A DNA stretch of 64,000 bases, from contig NZ_JALBCV010000001.1 of the NCBI RefSeq assembly GCF_022602565.1, positions 286,819 through 350,818 on the forward strand, in the 5' to 3' direction. Below the pieces are notes generated by a model. The model saw only the letters and a list, made by a program, of their open reading frames with translations, was not told the DNA's origin and did not search any database. Positions 43,153 to 52,450 of the stretch are shown here, in pieces. The stretch comes from Rosenbergiella metrosideri (GTDB taxonomy: Bacteria > Pseudomonadota > Gammaproteobacteria > Enterobacterales > Enterobacteriaceae). Numbering within the stretch: the stretch's first letter is position 1; each line of letters opens with the position of its first letter. The position numbers and the translations under genes are program-made.

Positions 43153-44244
43153 ATGGGATTCAAATGCGGTATCGTGGGCCTGCCAAATGTCGGTAAATCC
43201 ACTCTTTTTAATGCACTGACGAAAGCAGGTATCGAAGCGGCTAACTTTCCGTTTTGTACCATTGAACCGAACACCGGCGTGGTACCCATGCCTGATACTC
43301 GTCTCGATCAACTTGCTGAGATCGTTAAACCTCAACGCACCATCGCCACCACTATGGAATTCGTCGATATCGCCGGATTGGTAAAAGGCGCGTCGAAGGG
43401 TGAAGGCTTAGGTAACCAATTCCTGACCAATATCCGTGAAACCGAAGCGATCGGCCACGTTGTGCGTTGTTTCGAAAACGATAACATCATCCACGTCTCA
43501 GGCACCGTTAACCCTGCTGATGATATTGATGTCATTAATACCGAATTGGCTTTATCTGATCTCGATACCTGTGAGCGTGCGATTCAACGTCTACAGAAAA
43601 AAGCGAAAGGTGGCGATAAAGATGCGAAAGCAGAACTCGCGGTGTTGGAAAAATGCTTACCGCATTTAGAAAATGCCGGTATGTTACGTAGCCTCAACCT
43701 TGATGCCGATGAAAAAGCAGCTATCCGTTACCTAAGCTTCCTGACATTAAAACCGACGATGTATATCGCCAACGTCAACGAAGATGGGTTTGAAAACAAC
43801 CCCTATTTAGATCAGGTTTACGCGATTGCGGAGCAAGAAGGCTCAGTGGTTGTGCCTGTCTGTGCAGCCGTCGAGTCTGATATCTCCGAGCTGGAAGATG
43901 ACGAGCGTGACGAGTTTATGGCAGAGCTGGGGATTGAAGAACCAGGCTTAAACCGTGTGATCCGCGCAGGTTATCGCCTGCTTAATCTGCAAACCTACTT
44001 TACCGCTGGGGTAAAAGAAGTTCGTGCATGGACCATTCCTGTCGGCGCGACGGCGCCACAAGCTGCAGGTAAAATCCATACTGATTTCGAAAAAGGCTTT
44101 ATCCGTGCACAAACCATCGGTTTCGACGATTTTGTTGCCAATAAGGGTGAACAAGGTGCGAAAGAAGCTGGAAAAATGCGTGCAGAAGGAAAAGAATACA
44201 TCGTCAAAGATGGCGATATTATGAATTTCTTATTTAATGTCTAA
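43153..44244 (+). CDS. ychF: Ribosome-binding ATPase YchF
   Basis: 363 residues, the E. coli length. The Walker [15 protein letters not shown] (about 8-21) and G3 [10 protein letters not shown] belong to an Obg-family P-loop protein that prefers ATP. A coiled coil lies near 130-190, and a TGS-like C-terminal domain ends [17 protein letters not shown]. It binds ribosomes and modulates the oxidative stress response in E. coli. Confidence 0.97.
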   Translation: MGFKCGIVGLPNVGKSTLFNALTKAGIEAANFPFCTIEPNTGVVPMPDTRLDQLAEIVKPQRTIATTMEFVDIAGLVKGASKGEGLGNQFLTNIRETEAIGHVVRCFENDNIIHVSGTVNPADDIDVINTELALSDLDTCERAIQRLQKKAKGGDKDAKAELAVLEKCLPHLENAGMLRSLNLDADEKAAIRYLSFLTLKPTMYIANVNEDGFENNPYLDQVYAIAEQEGSVVVPVCAAVESDISELEDDERDEFMAELGIEEPGLNRVIRAGYRLLNLQTYFTAGVKEVRAWTIPVGATAPQAAGKIHTDFEKGFIRAQTIGFDDFVANKGEQGAKEAGKMRAEGKEYIVKDGDIMNFLFNV

Positions 44245-44301
44245 ATTATTGTGTCGTCTTATGAGGTTTCGCTTAATCTCATAACATCGATAACACTCTT
44301 T

Positions 44302-44327
44302 AAAACCCACGAATTTTCGTGGGTTTT
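44302..44327 (+). terminator. ychF terminator
   Basis: AAAACCCACGAA/TTCGTGGGTTTT perfect stem with a short loop and a trailing T. Confidence 0.9.
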
Positions 44328-44693
44328 TAGTTCATAGATTAAATCGCCGCACTTGTTAACGTCATACGAACCTTCATTGACGCAGTGTCGTTAATCAATC
44401 ACCTGTACAATAATGACGGAATGCAGCCTTTAATCAAAATAAGGCTCGATAGTCACAAATAAGTCCCAGAAAAACGTTCTAGTGAAAAATATACCCTTAA
44501 TGCGTGCTTCACTGCGGCGCAGTATCGCCACAAACACTATAGAAAAATACCCATTCTGCTCTCTCGTCCTAAATGAACAGATAAGAGAACACTGTTTCAA
44601 ATTGGAATATGTGTTTCTTTTTGTGCATACTCAATCTGTCCGATGGCAATAATCCAAGCCGTTTACATTAGCAATTTACATCAAGGAGTTAAC
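44328..44693. other. Gene-free spacer before yegP
   Basis: About 365 bases without a convincing gene. It presumably carries the yegP promoter. An upstream in-frame ATG at 44643 would add 17 residues to YegP, but the real start has the better ribosome binding site. No repeat or RNA is seen. Confidence 0.55.
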
Positions 44694-45026
44694 ATGTCTG
44701 GTTGGTTCGAATTGAGTAAAAGCAGCGATAATCAGTTTAGATTTGTGCTTAAAGCCGGTAACGGAGAGATCATTCTTACCAGTGAGCTTTACACTACAAA
44801 AAGCTCTGCGGAGAATGGTATTCACTCCGTTCAAACAAACAGTTTGTTGGATGCACGGTATGAAAAGAAAGTTGCCGCTAATGGTAAATTTCATTTCAAT
44901 CTTAAAGCCGCTAATCACCAAGTTATCGGAACTAGTCAACTTTATGCCTCCGCACAGGGCCGAGATACAGGTATTGCTTCCGTAAAAAATAATGGTAGTA
45001 CGACTGTAGTAAAAAATAACACCTGA
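44694..45026 (+). CDS. yegP: YegP, DUF1508 stress protein
   Basis: 110 residues from the ATG at 44694 behind AAGGAG, the E. coli YegP length. Two DUF1508 repeats, KSSDNQFRFVLKAGNGEIIL (about 8-27) and ANGKFHFNLKAANHQVIG (about 60-77), each form a small beta sandwich. Small cytosolic protein of unknown role. In E. coli yegP is elsewhere, so synteny breaks after ychF. Confidence 0.93.
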   Translation: MSGWFELSKSSDNQFRFVLKAGNGEIILTSELYTTKSSAENGIHSVQTNSLLDARYEKKVAANGKFHFNLKAANHQVIGTSQLYASAQGRDTGIASVKNNGSTTVVKNNT

Positions 45027-45285
45027 TATGTATTACCCATATTGGCAGAATAGTCGCAGCCGTTCTGCCTTTATTTTTAATCTATCTGCTTAAAGGATAA
45101 TCATTCTGATGGTTCATCAGGAATATGAAAACTTGCACAATACGTTGCTATATCCCTTCTCCAGCCCGTATTGATGATAAATGTCCCTCTTAAAATCCCA
45201 CCTTCCCACGCTAAGCGATAGAGTCTTACCGCAATATGCATTACACTGCGCGCAGTGAAGAGAGTCAGACATAAGGTAGGACAAC

Positions 45286-45771
45286 ATGGCATTAAACGGC
45301 ACCATCACCACCTGGTTCAAAGAGAAAGGCTTTGGCTTTATCAAAGACGAGATGGGTGATAACCGTTATTTCCACGAGGTTAAAGTCGCTAACCCCGAGT
45401 TAATCAAGAAGGATGCGGCGGTCACTTTCGAACCGACCACCAACAACAAAGGCCTGTCGGCCTATGCGGTAAAAGTGATCCCGCCGAGCAAATACCTGTT
45501 TATTGCCGGTGAGCGGGTGAAAATTACGGCAATTAAAAACTATCGGTTATACAGCGAAGAGGTTCCAGCAAACCAAAGTATCGACAAAGCGAACACGGTG
45601 TTAAGTGTTGGGATGCTAATGAATACCATTCGCCCGAAAACCAATACCGATCCTGATGCGACGCGGACCTTACGTAAAATCGCTATCACCACTTTCCAAG
45701 GCGAAACCTTGGTGTTTAGTGAAGACGAAGTCGATATCGACGAAACGGTTAAACTGCTCAAATTCAAATAA
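45286..45771 (+). CDS. Cold-shock domain protein with C-terminal extension
   Basis: 161 residues. Residues 1-68 form a cold-shock domain: GTITTWFKEKGFGFIKDE holds RNP1 (KGFGFI), though the RNP2 region (NRYFHEVKV) diverges from VFVHF. A roughly 90-residue C-terminal extension (YLFIAGERVKITAIKNYRLY onward) is not found in CspA-type proteins. Probably binds RNA or single-stranded DNA; the role is unknown. It has a long 5' leader of up to 250 bases, common in cold-shock genes. Confidence 0.82.
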   Translation: MALNGTITTWFKEKGFGFIKDEMGDNRYFHEVKVANPELIKKDAAVTFEPTTNNKGLSAYAVKVIPPSKYLFIAGERVKITAIKNYRLYSEEVPANQSIDKANTVLSVGMLMNTIRPKTNTDPDATRTLRKIAITTFQGETLVFSEDEVDIDETVKLLKFK

Positions 45772-45800
45772 TCAGCCCTCCTTGGCTAGCGTCTAGCAGG

Positions 45801-46180
45801 CTACCTCTCGCCGTAGTAGGCATGCTTGTCATGTTTACGCAGATAGTGTTTATCGAGTAACGTGGCTTGCATTGCGGTTAATCGTGGCTGTAGCTGCTGG
45901 CTGAAGCGTGCCATATAGGCAATCTCTTCCAGCACAATGGCCGACTTGACCGCATGCACCGGGTCCTTACCCCAAGTAAAAGGCCCATGGGCGTTGACCA
46001 AAATCCCCGGCATCGCTTCAGGCTGATACTGATGGGCCTGAAGCGTTTCCGCTCTCACCGCACCGGTTTGCCATTCGTACTGCTCACGAATTTCCGCATC
46101 GTGCATGGCTAGCGAGCAAGGGATCTCTCCGTAAAAATAGTCTGCATGGGGGGTGCCGAACGCCGGTAAACTCAGCCCCG
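45801..46180 (-). pseudogene. araD: araD fragment (C-terminal half)
   Basis: Encodes [20 protein letters not shown] to [17 protein letters not shown], the C-terminal ~126 residues of L-ribulose-5-phosphate 4-epimerase. The zinc-binding HTH pair that precedes this point in AraD is missing; only the third His ([10 protein letters not shown]) remains, so it cannot be an active epimerase. It is fused in frame to an araA piece, giving an apparently intact 175-codon frame (45801-46328). Confidence 0.92.
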
Positions 46181-46920
46181 CTTGCGCCAGTCCATGTAAA
46201 TCCTCGAAGGTCGTGGTGAAAACGTGGGCCTCACGCTCTTGCAGAAACTGTTTTATCACCAGTTCAATACGGGCGGCATCGACCACATTTTGCCGCTTAT
46301 CCCCTTTAGATTGCGCGGCTAGGGTCAATTGATAAGAGGCTTCGCATTTATAATCAAGGCATTGACTGCTCCCTAACTGACCTGATTAACCACCGCCCCC
46401 AAATCACCGACGTCCCAGGTGTTGACGGAGTAGCCAAAGCGGATTTATGCCGTAACCTTATCCCCCTCGGTAACCGCCACTTCACGCATATTGTCGCCGA
46501 AGCGTACGACTTTAAGCGATTGCGTATCCTGTTTATCAATAGCGGTACGCATCCACTGAGCCAAGCGCTGTTGAGTCGCCTGTGCTGCCAATGCCCGGGA
46601 AGCACTTGGTGTTCTAATGGCATTCTCGCGCCGATAAATCCAAATTCCCGCCCGTCGTGTGCCGTTTGGTTTAGGTTCATAAAGTCCATATCAATCTCGC
46701 CCCATGGTAAGGCGGCATTATATTGGGTATGGAATTGAAGCAACGGTTAATGCAGATCCACTAAGCCATCAATACACCTTTTCGCCGGTGAGAACCTATG
46801 CAGCCAAACCACTATCCCCGCACCCTGTGTCATTACCTGCTTTCAGGTCTCTGCGCCGTAGAGATGCTGGCTACCCATTACAAACCAAATTTCGTACTGC
46901 TCGAAAATATTTTTCATCAT
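46181..46920 (-). pseudogene. araA: araA remnant, multiple stops and deletions
   Basis: Starts ATGATGAAAAATATT (46920) with a ribosome binding site behind the araB stop and reads EQYEIWFVMGSQHLYGAET, the N-terminus of L-arabinose isomerase. A TGA follows, and then an internal deletion of about 45 codons. After it come IVVWLHRFSPAK, a stop, [20 protein letters not shown], a frameshift, [14 protein letters not shown], two further stops and another shift. It ends [22 protein letters not shown], where it joins araD. All stops and shifts lie inside recognisable AraA sequence, so this is a dead gene. Confidence 0.93.
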
Positions 46921-46929
46921 TCCTTCCTG

Positions 46930-47920
46930 CTACGCTGCATTAACTTTGTGGGGATGACGATAGTGTGATTCGACGCTGACTGCCCACTGGCAGTAGCGTT
47001 GGTATAGGTGTTGGTAGGCTTCGACATTAACGGATTGCGGCGATAGCGTTTTCTCAATCCCGCTGGCCATCACGCGTGGAGCACTGGCGATATCCGGATA
47101 ATGTCCGGTGGCCACTGCACCGAAGATAGCGGCCCCCAAGGTACAGCACAGGTCCGAGGCAACAATCTCTAGAGGCCGATTTAAGTCATCGCAACATACC
47201 TGCATAATGGCCGGATTTTTACGGGTGATGCCGCCCAATGCCATGACATGATCGATGGCAATGCCTTGTTCGATAAAGCAGTCCATAATGGCTCGCGCAC
47301 CAAAGACGGTAGCCGCGATTAAGCCACCGTACAACGCAGGAGCCTCCGTCGCCAAGGTTAAGCCGGTAATCCCTCCTTTTAGGCGCTGATTGGCAACGGG
47401 CGTTCGACGACCATTAAACCAATCGATAATCAGAGGAAGGTGGTCAAGCTTAGGATCGCGCTGCCCTGCTTCAGTCAGGTCACTGAGTAGGCATTGGCTA
47501 TAGCGTTCAATTTCAGGTGCGAGGATGGGTTGCTTGTCAGCTAATTGCTGCTAGGGCCAGCATAACACGCGTTCAAACCACGCATAGATATCGCCAAAAG
47601 CCGATTGGCCTGCCTCCAAGCCAACTAATTCAGGGCCAACACTGCCTGGAACCTGCCCACAGATCCCCTGGATCGTTTTGTTACCAAGTTGCAAAAGGTC
47701 AATTGTGACAACGTCACAAGTGGAGGTTCCAATTACTTTGACTAATGCGTTAGCTGGGGCGCCGGCGCCAACAGCCCCCATATGGCAATCGAATGCCCCC
47801 CACCGACCACCACTTGCGTGGACAAGCCAAGCTTTTCGGCCCAGCCTGCGCTGAGCGTTCCGACTGCTTGCTCGGCGGTAGAGGTAGCCTGATAGAGCGG
47901 ATAAGGTAGATACTGAAATA
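46930..47920 (-). pseudogene. araB: araB remnant, truncated with frameshift and nonsense
   Basis: The C-terminal ~330 residues of L-ribulokinase. It begins [15 protein letters not shown], immediately fused to araE. One base is lost in the G run of VVVGGG, after which [13 protein letters not shown] is in the next frame. TAG at 47551-47553 replaces a Leu codon after RVLCWP, and the frame then stays open to the normal end at 46930. The N-terminal ~230 residues, including the FGGY kinase start, are deleted. Not functional. Confidence 0.93.
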
Positions 47921-48309
47921 AGCGCGGTATAAAAAGCGATACCCACGACTATGCCAAGTAGTACCCGAGCAATCAATAATAGTTCGATATTCGGTGCTAG
48001 CGCAGAACCGGTAGACCCGATGGCGAATAGTAGCCCACCAATCAGTAGGCTGTACTTACGACCTAAATGAAAAGATAACCAGCCATTACCTAGTGCGCCG
48101 ATGGCAGCGCCCAACATCATCCTGCTCACCACCCACTCTTGTAACCGATTACTGAGCGTAGAGTGATCAGCAATAAAAGGCAGAGCACCCGCGATGACGC
48201 TGATATCTAATCCAAACAGTTAGCCAGCTACTGCGGCCGCCACGGAAACAAATAGGGTCATTCGACGTGTCTCCTGTCCCTCTTTTTTTGTCATCTCAGC
48301 AATCTTCAT
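47920..48309 (-). pseudogene. araE: araE remnant (N-terminal spans)
   Basis: Starts at ATG 48307-48309 and reads RRMTLFVSVAAAVAG, then TAA (48220-48222) where AraE has Leu, then [19 protein letters not shown] and [20 protein letters not shown] to GIAFYTA. This matches the first ~130 residues of the arabinose:H+ symporter. The rest is deleted and the reading runs into araB. The single nonsense change suggests early inactivation before the deletion, or the reverse. Confidence 0.9.
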
Positions 48310-48539
48310 TATTTTTGCCTTTAGCGGTTAGGTAAACGTCTTCACCTTAAGCCAATCTGTGGCGGCTATTCAGAGGGAAAAATGCGAAAATATAGACAAA
48401 ACAGCTGTTACCTTTTGTTTTGTGATCTCCCTTGGAGTTCGGAGGATTATGCAAGGATAGCGGACTGCACACGCGGACTTAGTGCTGTGACGGGGTTAGC
48501 TTTTTGGTAGACTAGCGGTAAGCATAAAAAGGGGATGAT

Positions 48540-49553
48540 ATGGCTTCACTTAAAGACGTTGCTCAGTTGGCAGGCGTATCCATGATGACGGTGTCCCGCG
48601 TGATCAATAATGCCCCACGGGTCACCCCAGCAACACGTCAGCGTGTCGAAGAGGCCATCAAGCAGCTCCACTACGTGCCGGACTTGTCTGCACAGAAAAT
48701 CCGCGGGCAGGCCAATAAGCCACGCACTCTCGCTGTGCTGGCAGAAGATACCGCCACCACCCCTTTCTCTGTTGATCTGCTATTGGCAATCGAGCAAACA
48801 GCCCAGCGGCTAGGTTGGGATAGCTTCATCATTAATGTTTCCGCGGCAGATGACCGACAACGCGCGGTGCGCGAACTGTTGGCGCATCGACCTGATGGCA
48901 TAATTTATACCACGATGGGACTGCGTAAAATTCAGCTACCTGAAGCTCTACATGGCCTACCCGTGGTATTAGCTAACTGTGTATCGGACGATCCACACCT
49001 CGCCAGTTATATTCCTGACGATTATCAGGCGCAATATGATGCCACACACTACCTACTGGCACGTGGCTACCAACGTCCTCTCTGCTACTGGTTACCCGAG
49101 CACGAACTCGCGCCAACGGCTAGACGGTTAGGCTTCGAGCACGCTTGGTGTGATGCGGGAAAAAGTCTGGATCAGGTGATCCAACTGCATATGCCGAAAG
49201 GAGATGAAGGTTACTTAGCGTTAGCCTCGGTGCTGGCAACACATATTACGCCACCTTCGTTGGCGTATGACGTGGTGGTGTGTGGGAATGACCGGGCAGC
49301 CTTTGTGGCCTATCAACAACTTCTGACGATGGGGATTAAGATCCCTCACGAAATGGCCGTAATCGGTTTCGATAATTTGGTGGGCGTCGGTCATCTCTTT
49401 TTACCCGGATTGACCACCTTACAGCTTCCTCATTATCAAATTGGCGAGCAGGCGGCTCGCCATTTGATTGAGCAGTGGGACAAGCCAGGCGTACATAAAC
49501 TAGCCTGTCCCCTACTGGAGCGTCAGTCTATCGCCGACCGGAGTGGCCAATAA
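48540..49553 (+). CDS. cscR: Sucrose operon repressor, LacI family
   Basis: 337 residues. The N-terminal helix-turn-helix (SLKDVAQLAGVSMMTVSRVI) precedes a periplasmic-binding-like sensor domain. It aligns along its whole length with E. coli CscR (AVLAEDTATTPFSVDLLLAI, CGNDRAAFVAYQQLL, VIGFDNLVGVGHLFLP). It should repress cscA and cscB from the two GTTAACGTTAAC palindromes and release them in the presence of sucrose or fructose. Its last 31 bases overlap the end of convergent cscA. Confidence 0.94.
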   Translation: MASLKDVAQLAGVSMMTVSRVINNAPRVTPATRQRVEEAIKQLHYVPDLSAQKIRGQANKPRTLAVLAEDTATTPFSVDLLLAIEQTAQRLGWDSFIINVSAADDRQRAVRELLAHRPDGIIYTTMGLRKIQLPEALHGLPVVLANCVSDDPHLASYIPDDYQAQYDATHYLLARGYQRPLCYWLPEHELAPTARRLGFEHAWCDAGKSLDQVIQLHMPKGDEGYLALASVLATHITPPSLAYDVVVCGNDRAAFVAYQQLLTMGIKIPHEMAVIGFDNLVGVGHLFLPGLTTLQLPHYQIGEQAARHLIEQWDKPGVHKLACPLLERQSIADRSGQ

Positions 49554-50962
49554 TTTAGCGAGGTGATCGCCACATCCCCAGCGGTACTGAATACCTTAAG
49601 CTGGCGATCGCCTTCCGTTGGATAGATACGACTAGAGAAGACGGCTTCACCGTCATTGATAAACACCTCGATCGATGAGCGATCGATAAAGATCTGCCAG
49701 AGCATCGTGGTGCAATCCCTTATCTCAAGATGCCGTGAATCTGCTAATCCTTCAATCGAATAGTCGCGCGTCAGCGATAACCGTCGCTCCGCCACGTTAT
49801 AAAGTAGAGTGAGACCCTGACCTAAATGTAGACCGAAGGTGGCAGCACTTGCCTGTTGAAGTTCCCAGCGAATACTCAACTCCGCAGCCTCCCCTGACGT
49901 TTGCAGCAGCTCTTCCCCAGTCAGTTGTAGAGGGGCCCAGTCACTGCCCTCGCCACGTAAAGTTTGTAACTCGCGAATCGGGCGCTGGCGTAACTGCCCC
50001 TTTTCTTCCGTTAACTCGCGCGGGAGCGTAAAACATCCGCACCATCCTTCCGCCTTGGTCGGCATCGGTGACTCCCACATATCCATCCAGGCTATCACGA
50101 TACGGCGGCCATCAGCGGCGACAAAACTTTGGGGAGCATAAAAATCGTGGCCATGGTCCAGCTCTTTAAAGGCTTGCTGAGCGGTGAAGTCATTGCCCGC
50201 AGACCAGTGGCCCGCAATCACGCCACTTTGAAATAGATTCATAAATCTATCCCCCTGTGCAGCGATTCCCTGCGGTGAGCAGAGTAAATAATGGTGTTCG
50301 CCTAGTGCAAAGAAATCCGGGCACTCCCACATATAGCCTTCATCCGCCTTGGCATGCGCGAGAACCCGATCAAAGGTCCAGGCAGTTAACGAATCCCCTC
50401 GATAGAGCAATACCTGCCCCTGCTGCTGCGCATCGCGGGCACCAATCACCATCCACCAGCTTCCTGCCTCGTACCAGACTTTGGGATCGCGAAAATGCAT
50501 AATTCCCGTTGGCGGCTGTAAAATAACGCCCTGTTTAGTGAAGGTAATACCGTCGTCGCTGGTCGCTAAACACTGTACTTCACAGATTTGACTATCATCG
50601 CCTACCTCGCCCAGCCAACGATGGCCAGTATAAATCAGTGCCAATTTTCCCTTATCAATCACAGCACTGCCAGAGAAGCAGCCATCACGATCCGCTTCGC
50701 TATCAGGTGCTAAAGCTATTGGTTGGTGATGCCAGTGCACCATATCCTCACTGGTGGCATGGCCCCAATGCATGGGTCCCCAATCCGCACTGAAAGGGTG
50801 ATGCTGATAGAAAGCATGATAGCGTCCATTGAAGTAGACCAACCCATTCGGATCGTTCATCCAACCGGCACGAGGCGCAAGATGAAAATGAGGGTAGTAA
50901 AGGTTACCACGTTGAGGATAGCGCGCATCGAGCGCCTGTTGGCCCTGTTCTAAACTATTCAT
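49523..50962 (-). CDS. cscA: Sucrose hydrolase (invertase), GH32
   Basis: 479 residues from the ATG at 50960-50962, 8 bases after AGGAG; a GTG three codons earlier is less likely. The GH32 five-blade propeller motifs are in order: GWMNDPNGLVYF (nucleophile Asp, about residue 38), HFRDPKVW (transition-state Asp) and MWECPDFFAL (acid/base Glu). It splits sucrose into glucose and fructose in the cytoplasm; no signal peptide. Divergent from cscB, with the shared operators between them. Confidence 0.95.
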   Translation of the reverse strand: MNSLEQGQQALDARYPQRGNLYYPHFHLAPRAGWMNDPNGLVYFNGRYHAFYQHHPFSADWGPMHWGHATSEDMVHWHHQPIALAPDSEADRDGCFSGSAVIDKGKLALIYTGHRWLGEVGDDSQICEVQCLATSDDGITFTKQGVILQPPTGIMHFRDPKVWYEAGSWWMVIGARDAQQQGQVLLYRGDSLTAWTFDRVLAHAKADEGYMWECPDFFALGEHHYLLCSPQGIAAQGDRFMNLFQSGVIAGHWSAGNDFTAQQAFKELDHGHDFYAPQSFVAADGRRIVIAWMDMWESPMPTKAEGWCGCFTLPRELTEEKGQLRQRPIRELQTLRGEGSDWAPLQLTGEELLQTSGEAAELSIRWELQQASAATFGLHLGQGLTLLYNVAERRLSLTRDYSIEGLADSRHLEIRDCTTMLWQIFIDRSSIEVFINDGEAVFSSRIYPTEGDRQLKVFSTAGDVAITSLNYWPLRSAID

Positions 50963-50994
50963 AGCAATCACTCCTAAACTGAATTGCAGTTATT

Positions 50995-51006
50995 GTTAAC
51001 GTTAAC
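50995..51006. promoter_or_regulatory. CscR operator 1
   Basis: GTTAACGTTAAC, a perfect 12-bp palindrome typical of LacI-family operators with a central CG, 33 bases before the cscA start. Confidence 0.85.
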
Positions 51007-51037
51007 CTGGCGTACTGCAAAGAGATTATCATTTGGA

Positions 51038-51057
51038 AATGTGCGTTAAATCACAAA
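51038..51057. promoter_or_regulatory. CRP-like site between cscA and cscB
   Basis: TGTGC-GTTAAA-TCACA (51040-51055) fits the CRP consensus TGTGA-N6-TCACA with one mismatch. A second, weaker site TGTGA-TAAAGA-TTACG lies at 51081-51096. Both sit between or beside the two CscR operators. Catabolite control of sucrose use is known in E. coli. Confidence 0.6.
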
Positions 51058-51058
51058 T

Positions 51059-51070
51059 GTTAACGTTAAC
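51059..51070. promoter_or_regulatory. CscR operator 2
   Basis: A second perfect GTTAACGTTAAC palindrome, 64 bases centre to centre from operator 1, close to six helical turns and so on the same DNA face. Confidence 0.85.
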
Positions 51071-51172
51071 CAAAGATAAATGTGATAAAGATTACGCTTT
51101 AGCACTCAGCATATTCTCAAAAATGTAAAACAGCGTATCACTATCCCTAATCGACGCATTCGGGAGACGATG

Positions 51173-52408
51173 ATGGTGCTTTCAATCCCTTTTAAAAATC
51201 CTAATTACCGCATTGCATCGGGCTACTCAGCCCTGTTTTTTATCTGTTGGTCGCTCTGGTGGTCGTTATATGCCATCTGGCTTAAGCAACGTATTGGCCT
51301 AACCGGCGCGGAGCTGGGGATGCTGTATGCGCTGAATCAAACAACGAGTATCATTTTTATGCTCGGTTATGGCGTAATACAAGATAAGTTGGGCTTACAA
51401 AAAACCTTAATGTGGGTGATTAGCGCTGCACTGGTACTCACCGGCCCCTTTATGACCTTTATCTATCAACCTCTGTTACTGAACTCGTTCTATATAGGGG
51501 CTATCATTGGGGCACTATTTCTCGGGATTGGTTACTTAGCTGGCTTTGGCCTAGTCGAAGCCTTCTCTGAAAAGATCAGCCGCCATTTCCATTTCGAATA
51601 TGGCACGGCACGGTCATGGGGATCATTAGGTTACGCTTTGGGTGCGTTTGTGGCGGGTATTTTGTTTAGTCTTGACCCAAACCTTAACTTTTGGCTCGTC
51701 TCGCTATTTGGTGTGGGCTTCGCTTATCTTAATTATCGTTTTACCCCGCCTAAACAGGTGGTTCAGCAACAGAAAATCATCACTCGTCAAGATTTTACCG
51801 CCGTGCTGAGCGATAAACATTTTTGGCTGTTCGTCCTATTCGTCATTGGCACATGGTCTTTTTATAATATTTTCGACCAGCAGCTATTTCCGATTTTTTA
51901 TACTCAGCTCTTCAGCTCGGCGACCTTGGGAGCAAAGGTCTATAGCTACCTAAACGCGTCTCAAGTGATCCTCGAAGCGCTGTGTATGGCGATTACCCCC
52001 GTACTCGTCAACCGAATAGGAGCCAAAAATGCCTTGTTATTGGGCGTGATGATTATGGCGATTAGGATTTTCTCCTGCGCAGTCAGCGTCAATCCCTACC
52101 TGATTTCAGCCGTGAAATTACTGCATGCCTTAGAAGTCCCCCTCTGTGTGATAGCCGTCTTTAAATACAGTACGCTGTACTTCGATAAACGCCTTTCCTC
52201 AACGATTTTCCTGATAGGTTTTCAAGTAGCCAGTTCTCTAGGCGTTGTGGTTATCTCTTTTCCATTGGGGGCATTACTCGACCAGTATGGCTACCAACAC
52301 CTTTTTTGGATTATCTCAGCGACAGTCAGTGCTATGTTGCTGTTTGGAGGACTATTTTTGGGAAGACGTAAACTCCCGATACTACCTGATAAGAAAGTGA
52401 CACTGTAA
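51173..52408 (+). CDS. cscB: Sucrose:H+ symporter
   Basis: 411 residues from the second of two adjacent ATGs (51173), spaced 6 bases from GGGAG and matching the start of E. coli CscB (M.L.IPF.N). Twelve spans, oligosaccharide:H+ symporter family (LacY type). Conserved stretches include FFICWSLWWSLYAIWLK, the motif A-like GVIQDKLGLQKTL and FHFEYGTARSWGSLGYA, which holds the Arg/Glu pair equivalent to the LacY coupling residues. Confidence 0.95.
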   Translation: MVLSIPFKNPNYRIASGYSALFFICWSLWWSLYAIWLKQRIGLTGAELGMLYALNQTTSIIFMLGYGVIQDKLGLQKTLMWVISAALVLTGPFMTFIYQPLLLNSFYIGAIIGALFLGIGYLAGFGLVEAFSEKISRHFHFEYGTARSWGSLGYALGAFVAGILFSLDPNLNFWLVSLFGVGFAYLNYRFTPPKQVVQQQKIITRQDFTAVLSDKHFWLFVLFVIGTWSFYNIFDQQLFPIFYTQLFSSATLGAKVYSYLNASQVILEALCMAITPVLVNRIGAKNALLLGVMIMAIRIFSCAVSVNPYLISAVKLLHALEVPLCVIAVFKYSTLYFDKRLSSTIFLIGFQVASSLGVVVISFPLGALLDQYGYQHLFWIISATVSAMLLFGGLFLGRRKLPILPDKKVTL

Positions 52409-52412
52409 CTAA

Positions 52413-52441
52413 AGCCCCCATAACCTTAGCGGCTATGGGGA
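52413..52441. terminator. Hairpin between cscB and yjdM
   Basis: CCCCATA/TATGGGG stem with an 11-base loop between convergent genes; weak T tracts, so termination strength is uncertain. Confidence 0.55.
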
Positions 52442-52450
52442 AATAACTGC

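Noticed and set aside
45801..46328. Intact short L-ribulose-5-phosphate 4-epimerase
   Set aside because: The first 48 codons are araA, and the AraD zinc HTH pair is missing.
47551..48132. Genuine 193-residue MFS-type protein
   Set aside because: It is an out-of-frame join of araE and araB pieces, framed by stops inside recognisable sequence.
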